The notes under the pieces: model-generated
The model's database searches: none
What the model was told of the DNA's origin: nothing
The model's input: only the letters and a program-made list of their open reading frames with translations
Source of the DNA: an uncultured Eubacteriales bacterium
GTDB taxonomy: Bacteria; Bacillota; Clostridia; Christensenellales; UBA1242
Assembly: GCA_948695535.1 (NCBI GenBank)
Contig: CAPRTS010000002.1
Span: 65,975 to 129,974 of the forward strand
Direction of reading: 5' to 3'
Length of the DNA stretch: 64,000 bases
Made by a program: the position numbers and the translations under genes
Part shown: positions 50,227-60,147 of the stretch, piece after piece
How the letters are laid out: the number at the start of each line of letters is the position of its first letter
Position numbering within the stretch: the stretch's first letter is position 1

Positions 50227-51168
50227 TTATCGTTCTACTTGAATTTCACCATTGTTTTGCGTATGGTCAGGTCTTAAATTCTCTGTCGAGAAGTTATCGT
50301 TCAATTTGGTTAATTTGGCACGTTGTAGTCTGGTGCTTTGTTGCAAGTCGTACAAAAATTCATGATTCAAATACTTACCAATCGTGAATTTGTCCGTGTC
50401 TAATTCTTGTCCCCCTGCCGGGTTACAATATGGTAATTTTTGAGCATAAAGGTCAAAAGGCATAGCCAACATCATGTCTAAACATTGAATGCTGCCGTCT
50501 TGACAACGCATTGCGGGAATTGGTTCAATTTGGAATTTGTACTCTTTTCCCGAAAGACATTTTCCTGAATCATTAAACTCTCCTAAAACTGATCTAAACC
50601 TGTCCGGTTGAGTCGCCCAATATTTTATGAGATATTTATCTGCTTCCGCCATACAAGGAGTGTTAATAATTACCTTATACCTTGTATTCAATAAGTGATA
50701 GTACATTTTAATATTTGCCGTATTATCATTCTTGTGTTGAGTATTCATGTGCTTTTTGGGCCAATGGGTAAGTTGCTCTTTGAAGGTCAAGAACGATTTG
50801 TTACCAATTTTTTGTATGTTAAACCCCAAACTTTCTGGATCTTGAATACGTGGCATTACGGCAATACTTCGACAATTAATCTCGGCTACAGGGCTGCAAA
50901 AATAACCATCATAAGCCAAATTACTAATTCGCACGATAGTTATTCTATCGCGGTAAAAATCACCAATATTACGCGTCCAGGCAAAGCCATAATTAGCAGT
51001 TTCACCAATGTGTGAAAAGGTATCTACCCCACTTGCCATCGCGAAATCGGACACTTCCGGTAACCCGAGTTCTTTTTCCCGCGAATACGCAATGACTTCA
51101 TCAATTTCAGCCACACTGGGTAAGGTGATTTTACCCCGCTGTTCCATAGCAAACTTATTCCTTTTCAT
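50227..51168 (-). CDS. Hypothetical protein, 313 aa
   Basis: I do not recognise this protein. It has no membrane segment or signal peptide; a compact middle (about residues 60-290) is rich in aromatic residues (TANYGFAWTRNIGDFYRD, ISNLAYDGYFCSPV) and the C-terminus is hydrophilic. It overlaps the Cys-His-Asp protein gene upstream by 4 nt, so the two are probably made together and may form a functional pair. Confidence 0.65.
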   Translation of the reverse strand: MKRNKFAMEQRGKITLPSVAEIDEVIAYSREKELGLPEVSDFAMASGVDTFSHIGETANYGFAWTRNIGDFYRDRITIVRISNLAYDGYFCSPVAEINCRSIAVMPRIQDPESLGFNIQKIGNKSFLTFKEQLTHWPKKHMNTQHKNDNTANIKMYYHLLNTRYKVIINTPCMAEADKYLIKYWATQPDRFRSVLGEFNDSGKCLSGKEYKFQIEPIPAMRCQDGSIQCLDMMLAMPFDLYAQKLPYCNPAGGQELDTDKFTIGKYLNHEFLYDLQQSTRLQRAKLTKLNDNFSTENLRPDHTQNNGEIQVER

Positions 51169-51914
51169 ATTACTTGTCGCCCTGTTTCATCGGCTGTCCG
51201 CGTAATTTGATCCACAAGTTTTGTCAAGAATTTTGACTGTAACTGATCATCAATTTGTTTTTCATTGTAATGTATGTTATTAAGATACTGCTCCAATTCT
51301 TGTTGAAATTCTATATTGCCAGAAGCTTCAGCAATACCTTTAACCAAAGGAATTGAAGTTAATAAATCAAAACGATATTTACCATTAGGCTGGTAATCTT
51401 GCAAAGTAGTATGCCGTACTTTGTCATAAAATTTTTTATTACTTAGATCCGCCACATATTCTGCATGACTACATTTGTGCACATTGTTGACACCAAAGAT
51501 TTTGTAATATAAATCAACAGGATACTTATATAACATTGATGGGTCGTAAACATAACCGTCTTTTTCAATCCAACCGTGTCCAGATTTTTCCTTACAATAC
51601 TTCATCTCAAGAAATTTCAAGTCACCACGTACCAAGATTGCATCATCAAAACAAAGGAACATATACAAACTGCGGTCGTAACATTTTCCGGGACCCGAGA
51701 TTGGTCGCAAATATTTAATGGTCATTGAGACTGGTATAGAATTAATATAAGTATGGCTCATTTGTTCGTAAAATTTGAGGTCAAAAGGTGCAATTGAACC
51801 ATTTTTTAAACCTTTATATTCTAATTTAAGCATCTGTTTGGAAGATAACCCTTGACGAAAGTATTTAAGCAGGTCTTTCGCACCACTGCATATTTTAGTC
51901 AATTTTATATTCAT
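51165..51914 (-). CDS. Putative papain/transglutaminase-fold protein (Cys-His-Asp)
   Basis: Start at ATG 51914, fixed by TATACT ending 7 nt upstream; the longer frame begins inside the promoter. In the 249-residue protein, Cys78 (GKCYDRSLYMFL), His113 (GHGWIEKDG) and Asp124 (YVYDPS) follow the order and spacing of transglutaminase-like cysteine peptidases, in which Cys starts a helix and His and Asp lie on adjacent strands. No signal peptide, so it is cytosolic or released otherwise. The fold assignment is inference from motif order. It is coupled to the hypothetical gene downstream. Confidence 0.55.
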   Translation of the reverse strand: MNIKLTKICSGAKDLLKYFRQGLSSKQMLKLEYKGLKNGSIAPFDLKFYEQMSHTYINSIPVSMTIKYLRPISGPGKCYDRSLYMFLCFDDAILVRGDLKFLEMKYCKEKSGHGWIEKDGYVYDPSMLYKYPVDLYYKIFGVNNVHKCSHAEYVADLSNKKFYDKVRHTTLQDYQPNGKYRFDLLTSIPLVKGIAEASGNIEFQQELEQYLNNIHYNEKQIDDQLQSKFLTKLVDQITRTADETGRQVI

Positions 51915-51921
51915 CAAATTG

Positions 51922-51950
51922 AGTATATAAAATTTCCTAGTATATTTCAA
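51922..51950 (-). promoter_or_regulatory. Promoter of the Cys-His-Asp protein gene (leaderless type)
   Basis: Minus strand TTGAAA (51945-51950), 17 bp, TATACT (51922-51927), 7 nt to ATG 51914. It overlaps the end of pepD. Confidence 0.75.
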
Positions 51951-53323
51951 TACTTAACCGAAAAATTACTAAAAAATACTTTTAACCAATTTGCTGTATT
52001 TTCCAGCGAATTCAAATCCAGCCTTTCTTGGGGCGAATGGGCATTCAAAATCGTCGGCGAGATAATTACTGTGTCTAAATTAGGTATGCGACTTTGAAAA
52101 ATGCCACATTCAACCGCAATGTGCATCTTAATAACTTTGGCCATGGGATTAGCCCGTTGCAAATCGCTTAACAAAGTAGAATTGAGTAAAGTGTTGAACC
52201 CGGGTTGCGTGTCGCTTATTTCTCCTTTCATACCGTACTCTTGGCAAAGTGCCTGTAACTTTTTAACAGTTGCGTTTGTTTCCGCATTGACGTTTGAACG
52301 AATACCAATTTTCATAATTCCCACAGTAGTATCAACTTCGGATAAATTTTGCGAAAGTATGACATGGTTTTGTTCGTCTTTCAATAGAACACCATGCGTA
52401 AACTCGCTAATAAATTGCAAAATATTTGCACTATATTCTAGAATTTCAACGGGTTCGGTAACTTTTTCCAATGTAATTTTTAACGACGGATAAAGTTCCT
52501 GTTGTTTGTGTAGAAAAACATCGGACTGCTCTTTAACTGATTTTTCATCAGCAGTGGTGGCAAAAATTACTTCTGTCTTTGCCGGAATCACGTTAAACTG
52601 GTATCCACCAACAAGTTTACTTAAAACTACATTGGGCAACCCTTGTAAAAAATCAATCGCTAATTGGTGGCTATTACCGCGTTGTTTATCAATATCGAAG
52701 CCTGAATGCCCACCAAAAAGTCCAGAGATAATGACGCGATAGGAATAATAATTCGCACCCGGTAACGGACGACATCTGGTATCAAAATTTACCAAAAAAT
52801 CGGTAAAACTAGCAGAAGAAACTACAATAGCATTATTTTCAAATCCGTCTAAACAAATTAGTTTTTTCGCTTTCAATTTTGCTACATCCAACTGATAAGC
52901 ACCTTGCATAGTTGTTTCTTCACAAGCGGTAAACACGGCTTCCAGATTACATGGTATATCGGTGTCTAATATGGCAAGTATCAAAGCTACACCTATCCCA
53001 TCATCAGCCCCTAACGAAGTATCTTCGGCATGCAGCCAGTTACCATCAACAACCAACTTAATCCCGTCATGATGTAAGTTATGGCGTGAACCGGGGGTCT
53101 TAACGTACACCATATCAGTGTGCGCTTGTAAAATTATTGGTTCATAATCAGCATTTTTTTTATAAATAATTACGTTATTGTATTGGTCATGATAATATGG
53201 TAAATGACGACTTTTCGCAAAATTTACCAAATAATTTTGCATGCCTTTTTCCTCACCTGATTGTCTAGGAATTGCAGAAATTTGCCGAAAAAAATCTAAA
53301 ACTGCTGTTTTTAAGTTATTCAT
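51947..53323 (-). CDS. pepD: Aminoacyl-histidine dipeptidase (M20, PepD-like)
   Basis: The 458-residue M20 metallopeptidase has metal-binding residues in LQAHTDMV (His-x-Asp), LGADDGIGVA (Asp), ACEETTMQGA (catalytic Glu pair) and a late His (NAHSPQERLDL). A dimerisation insertion with GLFGGHSGFDID lies in the middle, as in PepD. It cleaves dipeptides such as beta-Ala-His in the cytosol. An AAGGGG site precedes the ATG and the GNAT gene lies 9 bp upstream, so the two form an operon. Confidence 0.93.
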   Translation of the reverse strand: MNNLKTAVLDFFRQISAIPRQSGEEKGMQNYLVNFAKSRHLPYYHDQYNNVIIYKKNADYEPIILQAHTDMVYVKTPGSRHNLHHDGIKLVVDGNWLHAEDTSLGADDGIGVALILAILDTDIPCNLEAVFTACEETTMQGAYQLDVAKLKAKKLICLDGFENNAIVVSSASFTDFLVNFDTRCRPLPGANYYSYRVIISGLFGGHSGFDIDKQRGNSHQLAIDFLQGLPNVVLSKLVGGYQFNVIPAKTEVIFATTADEKSVKEQSDVFLHKQQELYPSLKITLEKVTEPVEILEYSANILQFISEFTHGVLLKDEQNHVILSQNLSEVDTTVGIMKIGIRSNVNAETNATVKKLQALCQEYGMKGEISDTQPGFNTLLNSTLLSDLQRANPMAKVIKMHIAVECGIFQSRIPNLDTVIISPTILNAHSPQERLDLNSLENTANWLKVFFSNFSVKY

Positions 53324-53332
53324 TTTATCCCC

Positions 53333-54118
53333 TTACTTTTCGAAACAAAATGCCGGTGACGCAACGGTATCTACTGTATAATTTATTACGCGTGTGGTAA
53401 CCACATTCCCATCATCCAGAGTATTTATTGTTTCAGTAACTCCGTCAACGTTCTTTAAATGTCCCATATGGTTTAAACCTTGGCTTAGATTCTGCAAAGA
53501 AGTTGTTTCATCTTTGGTTAATTTAATCACGGGACGTGCAACTTTTAAGGCCGGGTGTTTAAAAGGTCGGTACAAAAGAATTGATAACCCCTCTTGCCCT
53601 TTTTGGTCATTGTAATAACCTATATAGTTTCCTTGCCCTGCCAAAGTATTTAAACTTTTCTCGTTATCATAACTGATTTCAAAACCGATCCCCACCGCCT
53701 TACCTGTTTCTTTACCAAATTTTTCGGTGCCCTGAATCGCAATTTTTGAAAGTTTGGTTGCAATACCATTTCCTTGGAAATCAGGGCGCACGTACAATCC
53801 GCCCAAAGTATAAATTGGTCCTTTATCCTCATTACGAGGTAAAGTAAAGTAGGGATAATTTACGGGAAATTGTCGGCTAACTGCAATCGCAACTAATTCA
53901 TTTTCGTGCTTTACACCGACAAAAGGGAAACCCTTAGTCAAGTATTCATCAACCCGCTCTTCATTTAAGGGATGCATTTTGCTGGTACTCCCCTGATAAG
54001 TTTTATACAAATTAGCAATTTTATCCGTGGAAGTTGGTAAAAAAAACCTTAATTTGTTGTTGGCTAAGTTTGCGTTAATTTGATCAATGTTTTCTGCGAC
54101 ATAGTCTTTTAATTCCAT
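53333..54118 (-). CDS. GNAT-family N-acetyltransferase
   Basis: The 261-residue protein has acetyl-CoA motif A (GLYVRPDFQGNGIATKLSK, about residues 107-125) with the Q-x-x-G-x-A signature and an N-terminal helical part. The C-terminal 60 residues form an extra unassigned domain. The acceptor is unknown. An AAAGGG ribosome site is present, and a TATAAT-rich stretch between the rpsO terminator and this gene may be its promoter. Confidence 0.85.
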   Translation of the reverse strand: MELKDYVAENIDQINANLANNKLRFFLPTSTDKIANLYKTYQGSTSKMHPLNEERVDEYLTKGFPFVGVKHENELVAIAVSRQFPVNYPYFTLPRNEDKGPIYTLGGLYVRPDFQGNGIATKLSKIAIQGTEKFGKETGKAVGIGFEISYDNEKSLNTLAGQGNYIGYYNDQKGQEGLSILLYRPFKHPALKVARPVIKLTKDETTSLQNLSQGLNHMGHLKNVDGVTETINTLDDGNVVTTRVINYTVDTVASPAFCFEK

Positions 54119-54153
54119 TTGTTTTTCCCTTTAATAAGTTGTTATATTATATT

Positions 54154-54183
54154 TAAAAAATGGGCTGCCAACCGACAGCCCAT
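54154..54183 (-). terminator. rpsO terminator
   Basis: Minus strand ATGGGCTG / CAGCCCAT stem with a TTTTTT run, 20 nt after the rpsO stop. Confidence 0.88.
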
Positions 54184-54203
54184 CCCTTAATAAGAAACTT
54201 AGT

Positions 54204-54464
54204 TTAACGTAATTTTAACTGTTTCTTTAATTCACGAAATTCCGCCAAGTTGGTTTTTTCTAAGTAATCTAACATCCGCTTGCGCTTACCCAACATTAAG
54301 GTTAAGCCACGACGACTGTGTTTGTCTTGTTTGTGAACTTTCAAATGTTCAGTTAATTCTGCAATACGTTTCGACAACAAAGCGATTTGTACCGCAGGAC
54401 AACCAGTGTCGCCTTCCTTTTTCCCGTATTTTTTTACGATTTCCGCAATTTCTGCTTGTGTCAT
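54204..54464 (-). CDS. rpsO: 30S ribosomal protein S15
   Basis: The 86-residue S15 has the conserved [17 protein letters not shown] and [20 protein letters not shown] segments that contact 16S rRNA. ATG 54464 is used; a TTG four codons earlier would abut the AAAGGAGG. A TTGACA-17-TATATT promoter lies upstream and a terminator downstream, giving a single-gene unit with a roughly 70-nt leader, long enough for S15 autoregulation. Confidence 0.96.
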   Translation of the reverse strand: MTQAEIAEIVKKYGKKEGDTGCPAVQIALLSKRIAELTEHLKVHKQDKHSRRGLTLMLGKRKRMLDYLEKTNLAEFRELKKQLKLR

Positions 54465-54539
54465 TTTCTGTGACAACCTCCTTTCTTGATTAAAACCGAG
54501 TAAGAATATTACAATTCAAACACAGTAATAATTCCTTTC

Positions 54540-54568
54540 AATATAGCAAATATCTTACTTGCTGTCAA
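54540..54568 (-). promoter_or_regulatory. rpsO promoter
   Basis: Minus strand TTGACA (54563-54568), 17 bp, TATATT (54540-54545). Unlike the leaderless genes it is followed by a long leader with a strong ribosome site. Confidence 0.8.
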
Positions 54569-54571
54569 TAA

Positions 54572-55714
54572 TTACTTTGTTTTCTTGAAATTACTGAAAT
54601 TGGCAAAAAATTTAGGGACATTTTTCTTAGGTGCTTCGGGAGTTGGCTCTTGCGGTTTTTCGATATTGCCGGCATCCCAGTTATTTACATTATTCTTTAC
54701 TTGTTCTTGATCGTTAGCAAAACCAGACGCAATAATTAAAACTTCAACTTCATCCCCATACTTAGCGTTAATTTCAACACCGTACTTGATATTACAACGC
54801 TCGTGTACCAAGTTACGCACCAACATGATATAGTTAGAAACTTCCGACATGCCCAAACTTTCACCACTCTTAATACAAATAATTAAGCCCGTGGCGCCAC
54901 TGATACTGGTCTCAATCAAAGGACTGGCTACGGCCTGTTTAATGGCGTCAAGCACACGATTTTCGCCTTTGGCCACCCCTACTCCCATGTGGGCCATACC
55001 TGCATCCTTCAAAACAGTACGAATATCCGCATAATCGACATTAATCATCATCGGGTGAACAATAACTTCCGCCAAACCGATTACGCCCTTACGTAATACT
55101 TCGTCAGCAATTTTAAAAGCATCTTTCATGCTGGTTTTAGTTGATAACCGTTCGACCAATTTTTGATTAGGAACAACCACATAAGCGTCAACAAACTGTG
55201 CTAAATTTTCTAAGCCTATTTCGGCGTTTAGCATCTTATGCACACCCTCAAATTCAAAAGGTTTAGTAACGATTGCCACGGTTAAAATACCTAACTCTTT
55301 GGCGATCGAAGCCACAACTGGTGCTGCACCAGTCCCGGTACCGCCGCCCATACCGGCGGTTAAGAACAACATGTCCGCACCTTCAATAGCAGTACGAATT
55401 TCATCAGCACTTTCTTCAGCAGCTTTTTGTCCAATATTAGGGTCAGTGCCAGCACCCCAGCCTTTGGTGGTTTTTTGACCAATACACAATTTTTGCGCAG
55501 CACGATTTACCGACAAAGCATTTTTGTCGGTATTGATTGCGATAAATTCAACACCTTCTAAGTTCACACCATCTTCAATCATGCGATTAATGCTGTTACA
55601 ACCCGCACCGCCAACGCCAACAACTTTAATGTTAACTACGGGTGGATTACCAAAAATATCGTCCAGTTGTTTGGTAGTTTTCAATTCAATTGCCGTTTCC
55701 AATTCGTAACTCAT
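54572..55714 (-). CDS. ftsZ: Cell division protein FtsZ
   Basis: FtsZ polymerises with GTP to form the division ring. The 380-residue protein has [14 protein letters not shown], the tubulin signature [12 protein letters not shown], and the T7-loop region [11 protein letters not shown]. The flexible linker (about residues 325-360) is short and ends with a variant C-terminal peptide ([13 protein letters not shown]) in place of the common I-P-x-F-L-R-x-R. A GGGAG site 6 nt before the ATG is present. It follows a P-type ATPase gene, without the ftsA/ftsQ genes usual in its neighbourhood. Confidence 0.97.
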   Translation of the reverse strand: MSYELETAIELKTTKQLDDIFGNPPVVNIKVVGVGGAGCNSINRMIEDGVNLEGVEFIAINTDKNALSVNRAAQKLCIGQKTTKGWGAGTDPNIGQKAAEESADEIRTAIEGADMLFLTAGMGGGTGTGAAPVVASIAKELGILTVAIVTKPFEFEGVHKMLNAEIGLENLAQFVDAYVVVPNQKLVERLSTKTSMKDAFKIADEVLRKGVIGLAEVIVHPMMINVDYADIRTVLKDAGMAHMGVGVAKGENRVLDAIKQAVASPLIETSISGATGLIICIKSGESLGMSEVSNYIMLVRNLVHERCNIKYGVEINAKYGDEVEVLIIASGFANDQEQVKNNVNNWDAGNIEKPQEPTPEAPKKNVPKFFANFSNFKKTK

Positions 55715-55733
55715 TATTATCTCCCATATAAGT

Positions 55734-58295
55734 TTAACGCTTTTTATTGGTAGTGTCTAATAAATTTTGGCTTTTGTTTGGTGTAGTTAATTTGATCGCA
55801 GACAACATTTTATCAAACAAACTGATTAACGCGTAAGCCATAAATACCATCAAAAGAACCATTAAAATATGAGTTTCGTTTGTTAAACTAACCATTTTGA
55901 ACCAATCCGGGAAAAACGATACCAACAGTATAGCAATTACTATCATAGTTACGTACAAAATACCACGATAAATATTGATTGGTTTAATCATACGGTACAA
56001 CATAGCAAAACCGGTACACGATACGGCGTAGATTAACATGGTGTTAAAAGTTTCAGCCTCACTCAACGCGAAGACATTGAACATTTGGAAAAGTAATAAT
56101 AAGCCTACGAACAACACGGCCACTAAGGCGGCAGCCAACGCTGTTTTTAATATGTTAAACATAAAATTCCCGTTGATTTGCTGACTGTTTCGTTCTAATG
56201 CTAACATAAAGGCCGGCACACCAATAATGAAAATTTCTAACACCAGTAAGTTACTGGTATTAAAGAAATACTGACCGCCACTGGTAAAAATGCACAAACA
56301 CGTTAACATAATAGTTAATAAGGTTTTAAACAAAAATAACGATGATGATTTTTGAACATTATTAACAACACGGCGTCCTTCTAAAACAACCTTGGGCATA
56401 CTGGCAAAATTACTATCCATTAAAACTAATTGTGATACATTACGTGCAGCCTCACTACCTGACGCCATAGCAATTGAACAGTCGGCTTCGCGCAATGCTA
56501 AAATATCATTAACGCCGTCCCCAGTCATCGCCACCATGTGTCCCGCGTTCTTCAATTCTTTGATTAAGATCAGTTTCTGTTCCGGGGTTACGCGACCAAA
56601 AACGGTGTATTCTTTGGCGGCAGCGCGAATTTCTACCGGCGATAACCCATATAAAGAAATGTATTTTTCGGCACCAACTACACCGGCTCGCCGAGCCACT
56701 TCACTGACAGTGATTGGGTTATCACCAGAAATGATACGAATGTCAACCCCATTATCTGCAAACCATTTAATCGTTTGTGGAGCTTCACGACGGATATTAT
56801 CTTGCAAAGTGATTAACGCCACCGGAGCAATATCATCCGGTATAGCACCGTCTTTGATTTCCCCTTTGGCACGGCCAACGGCCAGAACACGATAGCCCTG
56901 ACTGGCGAAGCGGTTGATTACATCATTTAATTTATTGCTGATAGTGTGCAAAATGAATTCGGGAGCCCCCAGCACAAAGGTACCCATGCTGCTGTTAAAG
57001 GTTACTGCCGACAATTTACGAGCAGACGAAAACGGTAAAGTTTTTTTTGCCTTAAAAATACATTCTTGACCAAAGTATTCTTTCAGAGCCACGGAAGTTA
57101 AGTTGTTATCATCTAAGGCAAATAACATTGATGACATAACTTTTTTGAAATCAAATTTTTTACCTTCGCTTTTAATCGAGACAACATCAACCACCTTCAT
57201 CGTGCCATCAGTAATTGTGCCAGTTTTATCTAAACACAAAGTATCTACTCTGGCCAACATTTCAATACAATATAATTCACGCACCCAAGTATTTTCCTTA
57301 CCCAGGTTGATAACACCAACCGCCAAAGCCAAGGACGACAGTAAGAACATACCGGCCGGAATCATACCCAAAATCGCACCACTGGTTTGGCTGATGATAC
57401 GGGAAACATCAGCGGTCGTAATATCACTTTTACCTACCACTTGCATAATGATTAACGCGGAAGCTAAAATTACAATTACGATACCAATCACTTTAATGAT
57501 CGATTTCAAAGAATTGAATAGTTCCGAACGCGGTGCTACGTACCGACTGGCATCTTTGGCCACTGTTTGAATATAGTTATCCTTACCAATCTTATCAACG
57601 CGATAACGGCCAGTACCGCTAACCACAAAAGAACCAGCAAACAACTTATCACCCTTTTTCTTTTGTATCGCTACTGATTCACCGGTTAATAGACTTTCGT
57701 TAACCTCAATGACACCTTCTTGTAAGATACCATCAGCTTGAATTTGTCCGCCAACATTTAACTCAACGATGTCATCTAAAACAATATCTTCCGGCATAAG
57801 TCGGTATGTTTGGCCATCACGGACAACAGTAACTTTGGCCGAAGCCACAATGGTTAATTTTTCAATAGTAAACTTTGCCCGCAACTCTTGTATAATACCA
57901 ATCCCGATATTGGCCAAAAAGATCAGCAAGAAGAACAAACTACTAATCCCGATACGTTCTTTAGGATCTAGGTCACCTTGCAAAAATAACATGTTGAAGA
58001 TTAAGATAATTCCAACAATCAAAGCCAACATATTGTAAAAAGTGAAAACATTGGTCAATAATATGGAGCCAATGGATTTAGTGGTACCACGTTTCACGTA
58101 GTTCACTAAATAATCATCAATACGGCTGTCAACTTGTTTAGCGGTTAAACCTTCCGCAGCGGTCGGCTTAAAACGCACAGGATTAGTTACGGGATCAGTT
58201 TTCCACTTTTTATCAAATTTTTTCTTATAAACGTTGACTTCACCACGTTTTTTTTTGGTAAAAACAGTCCTAATTTCTGTTACCTCAGCCATCAT
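55734..58295 (-). CDS. Cation-translocating P-type ATPase
   Basis: The 853-residue pump has the actuator motif LLTGESVAI, the phosphorylation site LDKTGTITDGT, the hinge TGDGVNDILALREADC and about ten membrane helices, including the M4 segment GMIPAGMFLLSSLALAVG. The MIPAGM motif differs from the PEGL of Ca or Na/K pumps and from the CPC of heavy-metal pumps, so the ion is unknown; it resembles the CtpE-like branch of Bacillota and actinobacterial pumps, in which calcium has been proposed. It lies between mutL and ftsZ on the same strand with 19-bp gaps. Confidence 0.92.
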   Translation of the reverse strand: MMAEVTEIRTVFTKKKRGEVNVYKKKFDKKWKTDPVTNPVRFKPTAAEGLTAKQVDSRIDDYLVNYVKRGTTKSIGSILLTNVFTFYNMLALIVGIILIFNMLFLQGDLDPKERIGISSLFFLLIFLANIGIGIIQELRAKFTIEKLTIVASAKVTVVRDGQTYRLMPEDIVLDDIVELNVGGQIQADGILQEGVIEVNESLLTGESVAIQKKKGDKLFAGSFVVSGTGRYRVDKIGKDNYIQTVAKDASRYVAPRSELFNSLKSIIKVIGIVIVILASALIIMQVVGKSDITTADVSRIISQTSGAILGMIPAGMFLLSSLALAVGVINLGKENTWVRELYCIEMLARVDTLCLDKTGTITDGTMKVVDVVSIKSEGKKFDFKKVMSSMLFALDDNNLTSVALKEYFGQECIFKAKKTLPFSSARKLSAVTFNSSMGTFVLGAPEFILHTISNKLNDVINRFASQGYRVLAVGRAKGEIKDGAIPDDIAPVALITLQDNIRREAPQTIKWFADNGVDIRIISGDNPITVSEVARRAGVVGAEKYISLYGLSPVEIRAAAKEYTVFGRVTPEQKLILIKELKNAGHMVAMTGDGVNDILALREADCSIAMASGSEAARNVSQLVLMDSNFASMPKVVLEGRRVVNNVQKSSSLFLFKTLLTIMLTCLCIFTSGGQYFFNTSNLLVLEIFIIGVPAFMLALERNSQQINGNFMFNILKTALAAALVAVLFVGLLLLFQMFNVFALSEAETFNTMLIYAVSCTGFAMLYRMIKPINIYRGILYVTMIVIAILLVSFFPDWFKMVSLTNETHILMVLLMVFMAYALISLFDKMLSAIKLTTPNKSQNLLDTTNKKR

Positions 58296-58314
58296 TTCTA
58301 TTCTATATTATTAT

Positions 58315-60147
58315 TTATTTTCTGGCAAATAAACTTTCTAATTTGGATTTAGTATAAATCATCATTATCGGACGACCGTGCGGGCACAATGGTACGTTTT
58401 TAGTAGCAAAATAATGATCTAAAAAATATTCAATTTGCTGCGTTGATAAAACATCACCCGCCCGAATACTAGCCTTACACGCAGTAGTCGCAACTTTGTG
58501 TTTAATGGTTTCACTTAATGTCGTATCAATTATTTCTTTATCATTGAGAATAAAATTCATAAATTCATTAACTGTCTTTTGCTCCATAATCGCCGGTATC
58601 GCCACTACCCGAATCGCGTTCTCGCCAAATTGGTCACACTCGAAACCAAAAGAAGTTAACAGCGGTTTAATTAACTCAAACTTGGATAATTCGTTAGGCG
58701 TTAGTTGAATCAACATTGGCACTAATAAAATTTGTGACTGCACCGCGCCATTATCAATTTGGTGGCGAAATTGATCGTAGTTAATACGTTCCGCCATAGC
58801 GTGTTGATCGACAATTAACAATGCATCTGGTGTTCGCACTAATAAGTAGGTTTCAAAAACTTGTCCTAAGACCGTGTAATTGCGCTGTGGCAAAGCACTA
58901 ACCTGTTCAGCAGTTGGCATCATGGTATCGGCCATAATTTCGTTTAAAATATTAGGTGCTGATTCAATGCTGTTGTTGCTATTTTTAAGTACATCAAGTG
59001 ATTGAACTAAAACTGCGGAAGCTGTATGTTCGGGGTCAAAAGAAAACCCCGTCACTGGTTTCGGTTCAGCATTAGTTGTAGCAGTAATTGGAGTGATATT
59101 CGCAGGTGATCGAGATACAGTTGTTTGGCTAACCATCGATGCCGGCGTTACTAAGTTATTAACTTCTCGTAAAAAATAATTATCCATTGCTTGCATAACC
59201 GCTTGTTTGAAGCAGTAAGCAATACCGTTCTTGTTTTCAAAACGCACTTCCCTTTTTTGCGGGTGAACGTTAACATCAACTTGTTCTGGCGGTAAAACCA
59301 AATGCAAGACAAACAGCGGGTATGTTTTTGGTGGTAAATAATTAGCCATGGTTTCATTAACAATCATTGCTGGTAATCCACCACTGATTACGCGGCCGTT
59401 TACCACCATCACTTGTCGTTCACGGTTAATTTTAGTTAAGTGCGGATTGGATAAATAACCAGTTATTACGGTGTTATCAGTTCCGTGGTAATCAATTGCT
59501 AAAATGTCCTTATTTTCAAGATTAAAAATTTGTGTCATCGCCGAAGCCAAACCTTGACCGTTAAAGTCCAGAACAATTTTGCCATCAACTAAATAGCGCA
59601 CTGCCAGTTGGGGATTGGCGAAAATAAAATTATGTATCACTTTGGTAACATTATTTTTTTCCGTATTTGCCGAACGTAGAAATTTTTTACGTGCGGGGGT
59701 ATTGTAAAATAAATCACTGACTTTAACAGTAGTACCATTGTTGCCACCTAACCTTTTTTGTTCATTGCGCTCGTTGATTGTGACGGCATACGCTTGGTTC
59801 TGGGGTTTAGAAGTGAATTCCACCTTGGCTACCGCAGCAATCGACGCCATCGCCTCACCGCGGAAGCCCATAGAAGTAATGTGATCAATGTCAGCCATAT
59901 TCTTTATTTTACTAGTCGCGTGGGGCATGAAAACTTTATTTAAATTTTTTTCATCGACACCTTCCCCATCATCAAATACTATTATTTCGTCGATCCCGCC
60001 ATTACTGATCTGTACAGTAATTTTGCGAGCATTGGCGTCCAAAGAATTTTCTATAAGTTCTTTAACAATTGATGCAGGGTTCTCAACTACTTCACCCGCG
60101 GCTAAGCGGTTGTAAATTGCTGGTGGTAAAACGTTAATTGTTTTCAT
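58315..60147 (-). CDS. mutL: DNA mismatch repair protein MutL
   Basis: Start at ATG 60147, overlapping mutS by 14 nt. The 610-residue protein has the GHKL ATPase motifs ELIENSLDA, DDGEG and GFRGEAMASI, then a linker and the C-terminal endonuclease domain with DQHAMAERINYD, ACKASIRAGD and CPHGRP. The DQHA-x2-E-x4-E motif ends in Asp here in place of the second Glu. Nicking MutL replaces MutH in most non-enteric bacteria. Confidence 0.96.
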   Translation of the reverse strand: MKTINVLPPAIYNRLAAGEVVENPASIVKELIENSLDANARKITVQISNGGIDEIIVFDDGEGVDEKNLNKVFMPHATSKIKNMADIDHITSMGFRGEAMASIAAVAKVEFTSKPQNQAYAVTINERNEQKRLGGNNGTTVKVSDLFYNTPARKKFLRSANTEKNNVTKVIHNFIFANPQLAVRYLVDGKIVLDFNGQGLASAMTQIFNLENKDILAIDYHGTDNTVITGYLSNPHLTKINRERQVMVVNGRVISGGLPAMIVNETMANYLPPKTYPLFVLHLVLPPEQVDVNVHPQKREVRFENKNGIAYCFKQAVMQAMDNYFLREVNNLVTPASMVSQTTVSRSPANITPITATTNAEPKPVTGFSFDPEHTASAVLVQSLDVLKNSNNSIESAPNILNEIMADTMMPTAEQVSALPQRNYTVLGQVFETYLLVRTPDALLIVDQHAMAERINYDQFRHQIDNGAVQSQILLVPMLIQLTPNELSKFELIKPLLTSFGFECDQFGENAIRVVAIPAIMEQKTVNEFMNFILNDKEIIDTTLSETIKHKVATTACKASIRAGDVLSTQQIEYFLDHYFATKNVPLCPHGRPIMMIYTKSKLESLFARK

